Of a stretch of DNA of 57,731 nt, positions 14,875 through 23,171 are shown piece by piece. The stretch comes from Holophagales bacterium (lineage in GTDB: Bacteria; Acidobacteriota; Thermoanaerobaculia; Multivoradales; Multivoraceae). The position numbers were made by a program, and so were the translations under genes. Every line of letters begins with the position of its first letter. Position 1 is the first letter of the stretch. The stretch is from positions 1-57,731 of the forward strand of contig VYDI01000048.1 in assembly GCA_009843505.1 (NCBI GenBank). The letters are read 5' to 3'. The notes under the pieces are model-generated. The model ran no database searches, was not told where the DNA came from, and saw only the letters and a list, made by a program, of their open reading frames with translations.

Positions 14875-17595
14875 GTGGACGGGAGCGCTGCAAAGATCGC
14901 GGGGGATTCGCGGACACCCGCCGGCCGATCGGGCGGGCCGGCGCGGGACCTCGCCACGCTCACGCCGATGCTCCGGCACTACCTGACGGTCAAGGCCGAG
15001 TACGCGGACGCGATCCTCCTGTACCGGATGGGCGACTTCTTCGAGCTGTTCTTCGAGGACGCCACGACCGCCGCGCCGGTACTCGACGTCGCCCTCACCG
15101 CGCGCCAGAAGGGAACCGCCAGCGAGGCGCCGATGTGCGGGGTGCCTCACCACTCAGTCGACGCCTACATCGCGAAGCTGCTCGACGCCGGCTACAAGGT
15201 CGCGGTCTGCGATCAGGTCGAGGATCCGGCGCAGGCCCGGGGACTCGTGCGTCGGGAAGTGACCCGGGTCGTGACGCCGGGCACGATCAGCGACATGGAG
15301 ATGCTGGATCAGAACCGGCCGAACTACCTTGCCGGGATCCGATTCAACGGCGGGGCGGGCGCCGGCGCGTTCCTCGACGTCTCGACCGGCGAGTTCTTCG
15401 TGCGCCGCTGGCCGGATGCGGCGTTTGCGGTGGACGATCTCGAGCGGCTCGCGCCGCGCGAGGTTCTAACGTGCGGCGCCGACTTCGAGAAGGGAGGCGC
15501 GGATCCAGGCGCTCAGCTTCCCGCCTGGATCGAGCGTGCCGGAGTGCCGCACACGGCGGTTGACGGTTCGGAGGCGCCGCGTGCCGCCTCCGCGGAGCGC
15601 GCCCTGCGCCGGCAGTTCCAGGTCGACAACCTGCGCGGCTTCGGCCTGATCGAGGGCGAGGCTGCGGTTGCCGCCGCGGCGCTCGTGCTGGAGTACGCGC
15701 GCCACGCGGCCAGGTCGGAGATCGATCACGTGACGGGCCTGGAAGTCCAGCACGACGACCGGTGCGTGGTGGTGGACGACACGACGCTCCGCAACCTGGA
15801 GGTCTTTCGTCACCTTCAGCACCAGGGTGGACGGACCCTGGTCGACGTGCTCGACCTCACGGGCACGGGACCCGGCGCCCGGGCGCTGCGGCGCTGGTTG
15901 AGCCGGCCGCTTCGCGACGCGGGCGCCCTGCGGGAGCGTCACGACGCGGTCGACGTGCTGCTCCGGAACATCCCGCTGCGTGAGTCGCTCCACTCGCGAT
16001 TCAAGAGCATGGCCGACCTGGAGCGCCTGACGTCGCGGCTGGTCCTGGGGCGGATCAGTCCGCGCGAGGCGGCGGCCCTGCGGGACACGCTGCGCGACGC
16101 CCCTGCCACGCTCGCGGCGGTTGCCGGGCTTGAGGCCGACCTTCTCGGCCGCATCGGGACGACGGACGTGCTGCCCGAGCTGCGGACGAGATTCGACGAA
16201 GTGCTGGCGGAGACGCCGGGGTCGCTGAATGACGGCGGCGTGATCGCAGCCGGCGTCGACCCGGAGCTCGACCGGCTCCGGTCCCTGGCACAAGACGGCA
16301 AGGGGCACATAGCAGCCCTCGAGGCTGGGGAGCGGGAAGCGACCGGGATTCCTTCGCTGAAGGTCGGCTACAACCGGGTCTTCGGCTACTACCTGGAGGT
16401 GCGCAAGACCCAGCAGGAGCGGGTTCCGGACCACTACGCGCGCCGGCAGACGCTGACGAACGCCGAACGCTACGTCACGGACGATCTGAAGAAGCTGGAA
16501 CAGCAGATCCTGGGCGCCGAGAGTGGCCAGCTGGCGCTGGAACAGGAGATCTTCGAGACGCTCCGGGCCGAGGCCGCCCGGGAGGCGCCGCGCCTGCTCG
16601 CCCTGGCGGGCGCGCTGGCGCAGCTCGACTGTCTGACCGCGCTGGCGGAAGTCGCCGGCCGCTACGACTACGTCCGACCGCGCATGCTGGCCACACCAGG
16701 CAGGATCGAGATCCGGGAGGGACGCCATCCCGTGGTCGAACGATCGACGGCCGGCATCCGGGGCGCTTCCGGTTTCGTGCCGAACGACGCGTGCCTGGAC
16801 CGGGACCAGGAGCAGATCATCCTGCTGACCGGGCCCAACATGGGCGGCAAGTCGACCTACCTCCGGCAGACCGCGCTGATCGTGCTGATGGCCCACGCGG
16901 GGTGTTTCGTCCCCGCGCAGGGCGCCGAGATCGGCCTGGTCGACCGCATCTTCACGCGCGTCGGCGCCAGCGATGACCTGGCTCGCGGTGAATCGACGTT
17001 CATGGTCGAGATGGTCGAGACCGCGAACATCCTGCGTCACGCGACGCCGGACAGCCTGGTCGTCCTGGACGAGGTCGGCCGGGGCACCTCGACCTACGAC
17101 GGCCTCTCCCTGGCTTGGGCCATCATCGAACGCCTGCATGAGCACAACGGCTCGCTGGCACTCTTCGCCACCCATTACCACGAGCTCACCGGGCTGCCGG
17201 CGACGCTGTCACGGGTCCGGAACTCGCGAATGGCGGTGAAGGAGTGGCAGGACCAGATTCTCTTCCTGCACAGGGTGGCGGAAGGTCGCGCCGACAAGTC
17301 CTACGGTCTGCACGTCGCTCGCCTGGCCGGGGTGCCAAGCGAGGTCATCGAGCGCGCCGCCGCGGTCCTCTCGAACATCGAGTCCCAGCAGTACAGCTTC
17401 TCTGGCAAGCCTCGCGTCGTTGACGGCGCTTCCGGAGCGCCGCCTGATCCCGGCGCCGACCAGCTCGCGCTATGGGGCGGCGAGGACGAGGCCGTGATCG
17501 AGGCGCTGAAGACGGTCGACGTGGACCAGTTGACGCCCATCGCCGCCCTGAACCTGCTCCAGACCCTGCAAAGCCGGCTTGGAACCAGGCGCTAG
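14875..17595 (+). CDS. mutS: DNA mismatch repair protein MutS
   Basis: MutS recognises mismatches and switches conformation with ATP. The 906-residue protein carries the mismatch-reading Phe-x-Glu in MGDFFELFFEDA (about residues 51-62), a connector and lever with FGYYLEVRKTQ near 500, the Walker A motif TGPNMGGKSTYLRQ near 652-665, Walker B LVVLDEVGRGTSTYDG and the ATPase His loop FATHYHEL. The C-terminus ends in a short helix (VDQLTPIAALNLLQTLQ), the tetramer-forming tail of MutS1. GTG 14875 gives about 30 residues ahead of the usual TPMLRHYL start; ATG 14968 is an alternative. It converges on ssb with an 8-base gap. Confidence 0.97.
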   Translation: MDGSAAKIAGDSRTPAGRSGGPARDLATLTPMLRHYLTVKAEYADAILLYRMGDFFELFFEDATTAAPVLDVALTARQKGTASEAPMCGVPHHSVDAYIAKLLDAGYKVAVCDQVEDPAQARGLVRREVTRVVTPGTISDMEMLDQNRPNYLAGIRFNGGAGAGAFLDVSTGEFFVRRWPDAAFAVDDLERLAPREVLTCGADFEKGGADPGAQLPAWIERAGVPHTAVDGSEAPRAASAERALRRQFQVDNLRGFGLIEGEAAVAAAALVLEYARHAARSEIDHVTGLEVQHDDRCVVVDDTTLRNLEVFRHLQHQGGRTLVDVLDLTGTGPGARALRRWLSRPLRDAGALRERHDAVDVLLRNIPLRESLHSRFKSMADLERLTSRLVLGRISPREAAALRDTLRDAPATLAAVAGLEADLLGRIGTTDVLPELRTRFDEVLAETPGSLNDGGVIAAGVDPELDRLRSLAQDGKGHIAALEAGEREATGIPSLKVGYNRVFGYYLEVRKTQQERVPDHYARRQTLTNAERYVTDDLKKLEQQILGAESGQLALEQEIFETLRAEAAREAPRLLALAGALAQLDCLTALAEVAGRYDYVRPRMLATPGRIEIREGRHPVVERSTAGIRGASGFVPNDACLDRDQEQIILLTGPNMGGKSTYLRQTALIVLMAHAGCFVPAQGAEIGLVDRIFTRVGASDDLARGESTFMVEMVETANILRHATPDSLVVLDEVGRGTSTYDGLSLAWAIIERLHEHNGSLALFATHYHELTGLPATLSRVRNSRMAVKEWQDQILFLHRVAEGRADKSYGLHVARLAGVPSEVIERAAAVLSNIESQQYSFSGKPRVVDGASGAPPDPGADQLALWGGEDEAVIEALKTVDVDQLTPIAALNLLQTLQSRLGTRR

Positions 17596-17603
17596 CTAGC
17601 GCC

Positions 17604-18047
17604 CTAGAACGGGATGTCGTCGTCCTGTTCGCTGGCGTCGAAGCCCTGGTCCGGAGGCGCGGACTGGGGCTGTTCGCGGCGGCTCTGGCCCCCGTAGCCC
17701 GACTGGCCCTGGTTGTCGCCGCGGCTGCCCAGCATCTGGAAGTTGTCGCAGACGATCTCGGTCATGAAGCGCTTCTGACCGGTCTGCTGATCGTCCCAGG
17801 AGCGGGTCTGCAGCCGCCCCTCGACGGAGACGAGCTTGCCCCGGTTGAGGTACTGACCTGCAACCTCTGCCTGCCGTCCCCAGCAAACGATGCGATGCCA
17901 TTCGGTTTCTTCCTGGCGGTTGCCGTCGCGGTCGCGCCAGCGGCGATTCGTGGCGACGTTGAAGGTGGCGAGCGTCTGGCCGGACTGGGTGGTTCGGATT
18001 TCAGGATCGTTGCCGAGACGGCCGATCAGGATCACTTTGTTGAGCAT
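17604..18047 (-). CDS. ssb: Single-stranded DNA-binding protein
   Basis: SSB coats exposed single strands during replication and repair. The 147-residue protein has one OB-fold (LNKVILIGRLGNDPEIRTT, FNVATNRRWRD, EWHRIVCWGRQAE, VEGRLQTRSWDD), a Gly/Gln-rich flexible linker from about residue 108, and the acidic tip DDDIPF that recruits partners such as RecO, RecG and exonucleases. It is translated from an ATG preceded by AGAGGA. A TACAAT box on the minus strand (18135-18140) with a small hairpin (18097-18113) in the presumed leader suggests an own promoter about 80 bases upstream. Confidence 0.96.
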   Translation of the reverse strand: MLNKVILIGRLGNDPEIRTTQSGQTLATFNVATNRRWRDRDGNRQEETEWHRIVCWGRQAEVAGQYLNRGKLVSVEGRLQTRSWDDQQTGQKRFMTEIVCDNFQMLGSRGDNQGQSGYGGQSRREQPQSAPPDQGFDASEQDDDIPF

Positions 18048-18134
18048 GCTCTGGTTCTTCCTCTCTCATTCGCGTTCAAGGCATCGTGCGTCGTAGCGCC
18101 GGGGGCGTACCCCGGAGGGGTCAGGCGGAACCCC

Positions 18135-18140
18135 ATTGTA
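18135..18140 (-). promoter_or_regulatory. Candidate -10 box for ssb
   Basis: The minus strand reads TACAAT here, about 88 bases upstream of the ssb ATG, matching the bacterial -10 consensus at five of six positions. A 6-bp hairpin, CCGGGG/CCCCGG at 18097-18113, lies between it and the gene and would be in the leader RNA. No convincing -35 hexamer was found at 17 bases, so the promoter is tentative. Confidence 0.35.
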
Positions 18141-18220
18141 GGTGCATCCGGCGGCTCGGCGGTCGCGGATTCTGTAGTCGGCCGAATGCGCGGTTCGAGT
18201 CTGGCGTAATGTTCCCCTGC

Positions 18221-18658
18221 ATGCGGCTGGTCGTGCAGCGGGTGTTGCAAGCCGAGGTCTCGGTCGACGGCCGGTCGGTGGGGAAGATTGGCGCCGGCAT
18301 GGTGGTCCTTGCCGGCGTGGAAGTCGGCGACGGTCAGGACCAGGTGGAGGCGGCCGCGGCCAGGCTGGTCGGGCTCCGGTTCTTCGACGACGAGCGCGGG
18401 CGGATGAACCTGGACGTGCGCCGGTCGGGCGGAGCGGTTCTCCTCGTGTCCCAGTTCACGCTGACTGCGTCCACGCGCAAGGGGAGGCGGCCGTCGTTCG
18501 ACCGTGCCGCGCCGCCGGCAGAGGCGGCGCCGCTGCTCGAGGAACTCCGCCGTCGCCTGGAGGCTGCCGGCGTGCGGGTGGAGTGCGGGCGTTTCGGAGC
18601 GCGGATGCGGGTGGACCTGGTCAACGATGGACCGGTCACCTTCGTGCTGGACTTCTAG
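18221..18658 (+). CDS. dtd: D-aminoacyl-tRNA deacylase
   Basis: DTD removes D-amino acids (and glycine from tRNA-Ala) mischarged onto tRNA. The 145-residue protein begins MRLVVQRVLQAEVSVDG, the normal family start, and contains LVSQFTL and the C-terminal NDGPVTFVLD carrying the Gly-cisPro chirality filter. ATG 18221 is preferred to ATG 18209 because MRLVVQRV is the conserved N-terminus. TAATGT at 18207-18212 ends 8 bases before it and no Shine-Dalgarno exists, so a leaderless start is likely. The stop is followed immediately by the second copy of the intergenic palindrome. Confidence 0.95.
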   Translation: MRLVVQRVLQAEVSVDGRSVGKIGAGMVVLAGVEVGDGQDQVEAAAARLVGLRFFDDERGRMNLDVRRSGGAVLLVSQFTLTASTRKGRRPSFDRAAPPAEAAPLLEELRRRLEAAGVRVECGRFGARMRVDLVNDGPVTFVLDF

Positions 18659-18717
18659 GCGCGGCAGAAGTCCAGAAGCCGGCGCTTTCGCGCCCGCCTA
18701 CCCAGTTTCTGCCGCGC
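18659..18717. repeat. Double-hairpin intergenic palindrome, copy 2
   Basis: Outer arms GCGCGGCAGAA (18659-18669) and TTCTGCCGCGC (18707-18717) are perfect reverse complements. An inner stem, GGCGC/GCGCC around a TTTC loop, sits in the middle. It lies between the convergent genes dtd and HU, beginning on the base after the dtd stop. Aligned with copy 1 at 2025-2080 it keeps both stems and the flanking TCCAGAAGCCGGCGC and CCCAG blocks, while the loop sequence and length change. The conservation of pairing rather than loop suggests a functional RNA or DNA structure. Confidence 0.75.
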
Positions 18718-18723
18718 AGGCTT

Positions 18724-18990
18724 CTAGAGGTTCTTGAGTTCCTTGCCGGGCTTGAAGCGAACCGTCTTGCCGGGGGAGATCGTCACCTCGACTCCGGTCT
18801 TGGGATTGCGGCCCACGCCGCGCTTGCGATCGCGCACCTGAAAGACGCCGAAACCGCGCAACTCGATCCGCTTGCCATCGCCGAGAGCGTCCTTCATCGC
18901 ACCGAGGATCGTGTCGACGGCGCGTGCCGCCTTGACCCGGGGAAGGTCGGAGTTCTCCGCGACCCGGTTGACGATGTCCGCCTTGATCAT
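18724..18990 (-). CDS. hup: HU-family DNA-binding protein
   Basis: HU/IHF-type histone-like protein of 88 residues that bends and compacts DNA as a dimer. The N-terminal helices (MIKADIVNRVAENSDL) are followed by RIELRGFGVFQVRDRKRGVG and RNPKTGVEV, the beta-arm with the DNA-intercalating Asn-Pro. The C-terminus is VRFKPGKELKNL. A strong Shine-Dalgarno (GGGAGGAGG) precedes the ATG, and a good promoter lies 64 bases upstream. HU versus IHF subunit cannot be separated here; the single gene of its type in view suggests a homodimer. Confidence 0.95.
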   Translation of the reverse strand: MIKADIVNRVAENSDLPRVKAARAVDTILGAMKDALGDGKRIELRGFGVFQVRDRKRGVGRNPKTGVEVTISPGKTVRFKPGKELKNL

Positions 18991-19053
18991 CTCACGCCTC
19001 CTCCCTGAATCCGTCGGCCGCCACGACCGGCCACGACCCGACGTGGACCGTCG

Positions 19054-19082
19054 ATTCTAACCCGGGCAGCGGTCCCGGTAAA
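19054..19082 (-). promoter_or_regulatory. Promoter of the HU gene
   Basis: On the minus strand TTTACC (-35, from 19077-19082) and TAGAAT (-10, from 19054-19059) are separated by exactly 17 bases, close to the sigma-70 consensus. Transcription would begin near 19047 and give a leader of about 57 bases ending in the strong Shine-Dalgarno of HU. This is the best promoter seen in the window. The divergent TPR gene starts 53 bases beyond the -35. Confidence 0.6.
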
Positions 19083-19134
19083 GAGTCTCTGGGGCCTGAG
19101 TGGTCTCAGGGAGAGTGCTACCCTTGGCCGCCCC

Positions 19135-21216
19135 ATGCACCATGAGGAAGCAGGTTTCCGGTCCCTTTCCGGCGGGGCGCTGCGCGTTGCCGTGCCGGTA
19201 GCCCTGGTGACTCTGGTTTGCCTCGGAGCGCAGCCGACTCGGGCGCAGGAAGCCGCCGCGACGCCTGCCGAGAGCGGACCGTTCCTGTTCACGGCGGCGC
19301 GGCTGCTGGCTGCGGAACCGGACCGCGTGGACGAGGCGCTCGATCTCTTCGAGCGGGCCGTGGCCGCCGATCCGGAGGCTCCCTTCCTCCGGATCGCTCT
19401 GGCCGAGTTTCTGGCCGAGAAGCTGCGACGCTTCGACGAGGCGGCGGAACACACGGCCGTCGCCTACCGTCTCGCGCCGGACGACGTGGACGTGCTCCGC
19501 GCCCACGCGCAGGTTCTTGTCAGCTTGCCGAGAGGCAATGGCGGTCAACTCGGCGAGGCGCTCGATCAGGCGCTCGAGGCGCTGGAACGTCTCCGTCGCA
19601 TCGCTCCGAGCGACATCAACGGCATGATGCTGCTCTACCGGATTCGGGAGAGACTCGAGGAGTATGAGGAGGCGGCCTCGGTGCTCGAGGAACTCGTCAG
19701 CTACCACAACGGCCACCGGCAGCTCCAGGGCATGCTGGTCGATGCGTTCCGGCGCGCGGGCCGCGACGACCGGGCCGAGGAAGTCCGGAACGAGATGCTC
19801 CGGCTCGACGGCCTGTCGCTCGAAGCCCGGATGGAACTCGCTCACCGCGAGAGCCAGCGCGGGAACCACACGGAAGCCATCGAACTGCTCGAGGGCGCCG
19901 TCGCCGAGCAGCCGGAGAGCGTTCCCGTGCGTGGCGCCCTGGCGGAGGAGTACTTCCGTCGCGGCGTTGCCCGTGGCCGGACCCCGCAGCAACGGGCGGG
20001 GGATCTCGCGGAGGCGCTGGACCGCTTGCGGGCGCTGCCTCGCGCCGCCCGTGCGAACCCTCGGGCTCGCCTCCTGGAGGCGACGATCCTGGCCGAGTCG
20101 GAGCAGACCTTGGAGGCGATCGAACTGCTCGAGAACCTCAGGCGGGACTCACGGGACGATCCGCGGGTAGTGCGCGAACTGGTGCGCCTGCTGATGCGCG
20201 AGGGTGAGTGGAGCCGGATCAGGGACATCGGCCAGAAGCTCGTCGATAGCGCCGACCGAAGTACCCCGGAGGGTGTTCAGTCGGCGGATCTCGGTCTCAG
20301 CCTGTTCGTCGAGGCGCTGCGCCAGTTGGGAGAGGTGGACGAGGCACTGGACGTACTCGCAGCCGAGGAGAAGCGAGCCGGGGAATCCGCCGAACTCGTG
20401 TTGAGCCAGGCCGAGCTGCTGGCCGAGGCCGGCCGGAAGCGCAGGGCGATGGCGTTGCTGCGCCGGGACGTCGTCTCCAACGACCGATTGCTCAGGGAGA
20501 ACGATGACGGCGAGCCGGAGTTGCCGGCGCTGGTGAAGAAGGCGCGGCTCTACTTCGACCTGGGTGCGGACAGACTTGCGTTGCGGGTGTACGAGGACCT
20601 GGCCTCGAACGGAGATGTCGGGCGTCTCACGCTGGTCGCCGAGTCCTGCCGCGAACAGGGACGCTTCGGCGAGTCCATCCCCTTCCTCCTGCGGGCGCTG
20701 GCGCGTATCGACGCTGGCGCCGAGACAGGCCTCGACGTGGAAAGGGACGCTCTGCGGGCGGCGCTTCGGTACCAGCTCGGAGAGGCGTATGAACGCAGCC
20801 GGCGCTATGACGAAGCGGCGGATCAGTTCCGGGCGGTGCTAGCGCTCCAGCCCGAGAACAGTCACGCGATGAACTACCTCGGGTACATGTGGGCGGACAA
20901 CGGGGAGAACCTGGAGCAGGCGCTTGAGCTCATTCGCCGCGCGGTCGATCTCGACCCGAACAACGGGGCCTTCGTCGACTCCCTGGGCTGGGCTCTGTTC
21001 CGGCTCGGCGAGTTCGAGCAGGCCCGGCGTCACCTGGAACGGGCGAACCAGCTCGTGCCCCGCGACTCCACGATCCTCGAGCATCTCGGGGATGTCTACG
21101 TCGCACTGGGCGATCCGCAGCGGGCCCGGGAGGCCTACGAGCAGGCGTTGGCCATCAACGACGAGGAGAACGTGGAGTCCGTGCGCCGCAAGCTGAGTGA
21201 ACTCTCCCGGCGCTGA
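19135..21216 (+). CDS. Exported TPR-repeat protein upstream of lolB/ispE
   Basis: A 693-residue protein with a Sec signal peptide (hydrophobic core ALRVAVPVALVTLVCLGA, likely cut after TRAQ). The remainder is almost all helical tetratricopeptide units. The clearest are the last four, for example YEQALAINDEENVE and the pair NYLGYMWADNGENLEQALEL and FVDSLGWALFRLGEFEQARR. That NxLGY...DSLGW arrangement is typical of the TPR protein found just upstream of lolB-ispE in Pseudomonas. It would act in the periplasm or at the outer membrane, perhaps as a scaffold. TACCCT ends 10 bases before the ATG without a Shine-Dalgarno, and a CCTGAG/CTCAGG hairpin (19095-19110) lies just upstream. Confidence 0.88.
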   Translation: MHHEEAGFRSLSGGALRVAVPVALVTLVCLGAQPTRAQEAAATPAESGPFLFTAARLLAAEPDRVDEALDLFERAVAADPEAPFLRIALAEFLAEKLRRFDEAAEHTAVAYRLAPDDVDVLRAHAQVLVSLPRGNGGQLGEALDQALEALERLRRIAPSDINGMMLLYRIRERLEEYEEAASVLEELVSYHNGHRQLQGMLVDAFRRAGRDDRAEEVRNEMLRLDGLSLEARMELAHRESQRGNHTEAIELLEGAVAEQPESVPVRGALAEEYFRRGVARGRTPQQRAGDLAEALDRLRALPRAARANPRARLLEATILAESEQTLEAIELLENLRRDSRDDPRVVRELVRLLMREGEWSRIRDIGQKLVDSADRSTPEGVQSADLGLSLFVEALRQLGEVDEALDVLAAEEKRAGESAELVLSQAELLAEAGRKRRAMALLRRDVVSNDRLLRENDDGEPELPALVKKARLYFDLGADRLALRVYEDLASNGDVGRLTLVAESCREQGRFGESIPFLLRALARIDAGAETGLDVERDALRAALRYQLGEAYERSRRYDEAADQFRAVLALQPENSHAMNYLGYMWADNGENLEQALELIRRAVDLDPNNGAFVDSLGWALFRLGEFEQARRHLERANQLVPRDSTILEHLGDVYVALGDPQRAREAYEQALAINDEENVESVRRKLSELSRR

Positions 21217-21235
21217 CCGGCCTCAGCCGATCCTC

Positions 21236-22009
21236 ATGCGGGGGTCACTCCCGCTCCTCCTGCTCAGCCTGGCATGGCTCAGCGGCTGCGCCAGCGCCGG
21301 GCCCGGCCGCGAAGCGGCGGCTCCGGCCGGCCGCCCCGTTCCGGTCGCGGCGCCATGGGAGATTCCCGAGGCTGACTGGCGGACCCAGCGCATCGTCCGC
21401 ATGCGCTACGAGGGACCGGAAGGGAGCGGAACGCTCCGTCTCGTGCTGCGCTTTGAGGATCCGGAGAACTTCCACGTCTCTGCCTCCGATCGCCTGGGGC
21501 GACGATGGTGGGACCTCAACGTCCGGGATGGCGACGCCCTCGTGTTGTGGGTGCGCGAGCGCACGTTCTGCCGGTATGCGGGCGACCTCGAGATTCCCGC
21601 GCTGTCGCTGGGCCCGGTTCCGGCCGGGGCCGTCGCGGCCCTGTTGATGCGCCGGTTGCCGGCGCCGCCAGCGGATGCACGCGTATGGGAGGGGGTTGCG
21701 ATTCCCGGAAAGCCGGACCGCACGGTCGAGATCGAGTTCGAGGACCGCCGGGGTAGGCGCTGGACGACCGAAACCACGACCGCGGGGCCGAACGGCTGGA
21801 CTCCGAATCGCTGGACGCTATGGCGCGGCGACCACGCACGGGCGTCCTGGAACGGCGACGTGAAGGGAATGGCGCGTCTGGTGGAGTCCGACACGGGCCT
21901 CGAACTCCGCTGGACCCAGCCCCGGCCCGCGACGGAACTCGCCGCGCCGCTTCCGGCCCCCGCAGTGCCCTTCGGATACCGGCCAGGCGTCTGCGGCGCC
22001 GACGCCTGA
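21236..22009 (+). CDS. LolB-like outer-membrane lipoprotein
   Basis: A 257-residue lipoprotein: MRGSLPLLLLSLAWLSGC is a signal with lipobox LSGC (Cys18). The mature part is rich in beta strands, with VRMRYEGPEGSGTLRLVLRF, DRLGRRWWDLNVRDGDALVL and ALLMRRLPAPP. This resembles the LolB/DUF4292 fold, where a strand-rich barrel ends in a short helix mapping to the family's LLxGxLP. LolB inserts lipoproteins into the outer membrane. The sequence match alone is weak, but the gene order TPR protein, this gene, ispE, tRNA-Gln, prs, rplY, pth is that of lolB in Pseudomonas. ATG 21236 is chosen because it gives a proper lipoprotein signal. The ispE start overlaps its stop by one base. Confidence 0.72.
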   Translation: MRGSLPLLLLSLAWLSGCASAGPGREAAAPAGRPVPVAAPWEIPEADWRTQRIVRMRYEGPEGSGTLRLVLRFEDPENFHVSASDRLGRRWWDLNVRDGDALVLWVRERTFCRYAGDLEIPALSLGPVPAGAVAALLMRRLPAPPADARVWEGVAIPGKPDRTVEIEFEDRRGRRWTTETTTAGPNGWTPNRWTLWRGDHARASWNGDVKGMARLVESDTGLELRWTQPRPATELAAPLPAPAVPFGYRPGVCGADA

Positions 22010-22905
22010 TGCCTACGGAGCTCAGCCTGTCATGCCCAGCCAAGGTGAACCTGAGCCTCCGCGTTCACGGTCGGCGCCCTGACGGCTTTCACGAAGTGTC
22101 GACCGTCCTGCAGACGATCGACCTCTGCGACCGTCTGGCGATTCGGCGGGTCGGCCCGCGGAGTCCGCTGCGGATCGAGGTCCCGGGCGGCGGCGCGCCG
22201 GCCGACGACTCGAACCTGGTGCTCAAGGCGGCGCGCGCGTACTTCGCGGCGCTCGACGAGCCCGCGCGCGGCGTTCGGTTCCGGCTCGAGAAGCGGATTC
22301 CGGCGGGCAGCGGGCTGGGCGGTGGCAGCAGCGATGCGGCGGCGGCGCTGCTCGGCCTCCAGTCGCTCTGGGGGCGGCCCCTCGATGCCCGGCAGCTACA
22401 CGCGGTCGCAACGGCGGTCGGCTCGGACGTTCCGTTCTTCCTGGTGGGGGGTACGGCGGTCGCCACGGGCCGTGGCGAGCAGGTCGAGCCGCTGGAAGAC
22501 CTTCCCCCGGCGGCGATGCTGGTCGTCGTGCCGGCGGTGGAGGTGTCGACGGCCGACGTCTACCGGGCCTGGAAGGCCGCGAGGGGAGCCGCGCGAGGCG
22601 GAGAGGAGGCAAGGCCCGCCGCGCTGCCTCCACCCTCGCTCCGTGGCGATACCGCGGCCTGGGTACAGGGCAACGACCTGGAGCCGGTGGTGCGCGCACT
22701 CCACCCTGAGGTGGATGGCCTCCTCCGGGCGCTCGCGAGCCTCGGGAGGACGGGCAGCGGCGGCGGCCCGCAGGTTTCGGGCAGCGGCGGCGCGGTGTTC
22801 GCGGTCGGCGAGCTGCGGGGCATCCGGTCCGCGATGGCGGGAATGGACGTGCGCGTGTTCCGGATCCGGACCTTGCGCCGGGAAGTCTGCCGACTCTTCA
22901 TGTAG
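22009..22905 (+). CDS. ispE: 4-diphosphocytidyl-2-C-methyl-D-erythritol kinase
   Basis: IspE phosphorylates CDP-methylerythritol in the MEP route to isoprenoids. This GHMP kinase of 298 residues shows CPAKVNLSLRVHGRRPDGFHE at the N-terminus, the ATP loop IPAGSGLGGGSSDAAAAL near residues 97-114 and the third motif VSGSGGAVFAV near the C-terminus. Residues SDVPFFLVGGTA are also typical. The start overlaps the lipoprotein stop (TGATG). A Gly/Ala/Arg-rich insertion near 190-210 is longer than in E. coli IspE and probably a surface loop. tRNA-Gln follows 32 bases after the stop. Confidence 0.96.
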   Translation: MPTELSLSCPAKVNLSLRVHGRRPDGFHEVSTVLQTIDLCDRLAIRRVGPRSPLRIEVPGGGAPADDSNLVLKAARAYFAALDEPARGVRFRLEKRIPAGSGLGGGSSDAAAALLGLQSLWGRPLDARQLHAVATAVGSDVPFFLVGGTAVATGRGEQVEPLEDLPPAAMLVVVPAVEVSTADVYRAWKAARGAARGGEEARPAALPPPSLRGDTAAWVQGNDLEPVVRALHPEVDGLLRALASLGRTGSGGGPQVSGSGGAVFAVGELRGIRSAMAGMDVRVFRIRTLRREVCRLFM

Positions 22906-22918
22906 CCGGCTATTTCTG

Positions 22919-22924
22919 TAGAAT
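22919..22924 (+). promoter_or_regulatory. Candidate -10 box for tRNA-Gln
   Basis: TAGAAT lies 13 bases upstream of the tRNA-Gln 5' end and matches the -10 consensus at five of six positions; initiation near 22931 would leave a leader of about 7 bases. The -35 region overlaps the end of ispE and is weak (TCTTCA at 18 bases). The tRNA may also be read through from ispE. Confidence 0.4.
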
Positions 22925-22937
22925 GGGCCGTCCCGTC

Positions 22938-23012
22938 TGGGGCGTCGCCAAGTGGTAAGGCACGAGACTTTGGATCTCGCATTCGGGGGTTCGAATCCTC
23001 CCGCCCCAACCA
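22938..23012 (+). tRNA. tRNA-Gln (anticodon TTG)
   Basis: A complete cloverleaf. The acceptor arm TGGGGCG (22938-22944) pairs with CGCCCCA (23002-23008). The anticodon stem CGAGA/TCTCG encloses the loop CTTTGGA, placing TTG at 22970-22972, which reads CAA and CAG as glutamine. The T arm contains GGTTCGAATCC. A discriminator A is followed by a genome-encoded CCA end. It sits between ispE and prs, the same place as in several Gammaproteobacteria. Confidence 0.97.
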
Positions 23013-23171
23013 CGCCTCGCGCCTCCGACGACCGCGTGCAGCAGCCTACTCCCTTCCATTCGAACTGATTCCGAGGTCGCCCGTGTCGAGAGTCTCCGTG
23101 CACGCGGATGGTCCCGGCGCGCCCAGGCGGTCGCTGAAGTGACCCTCCATCCCAACAACGTCGAGCGCGCC

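Noticed and set aside
19087..19115. CCTGAG/CTCAGG hairpin before the TPR gene as a transcription-factor operator
   Set aside because: A single short palindrome without a second copy or adjacent regulator; noted in the gene entry but not called.
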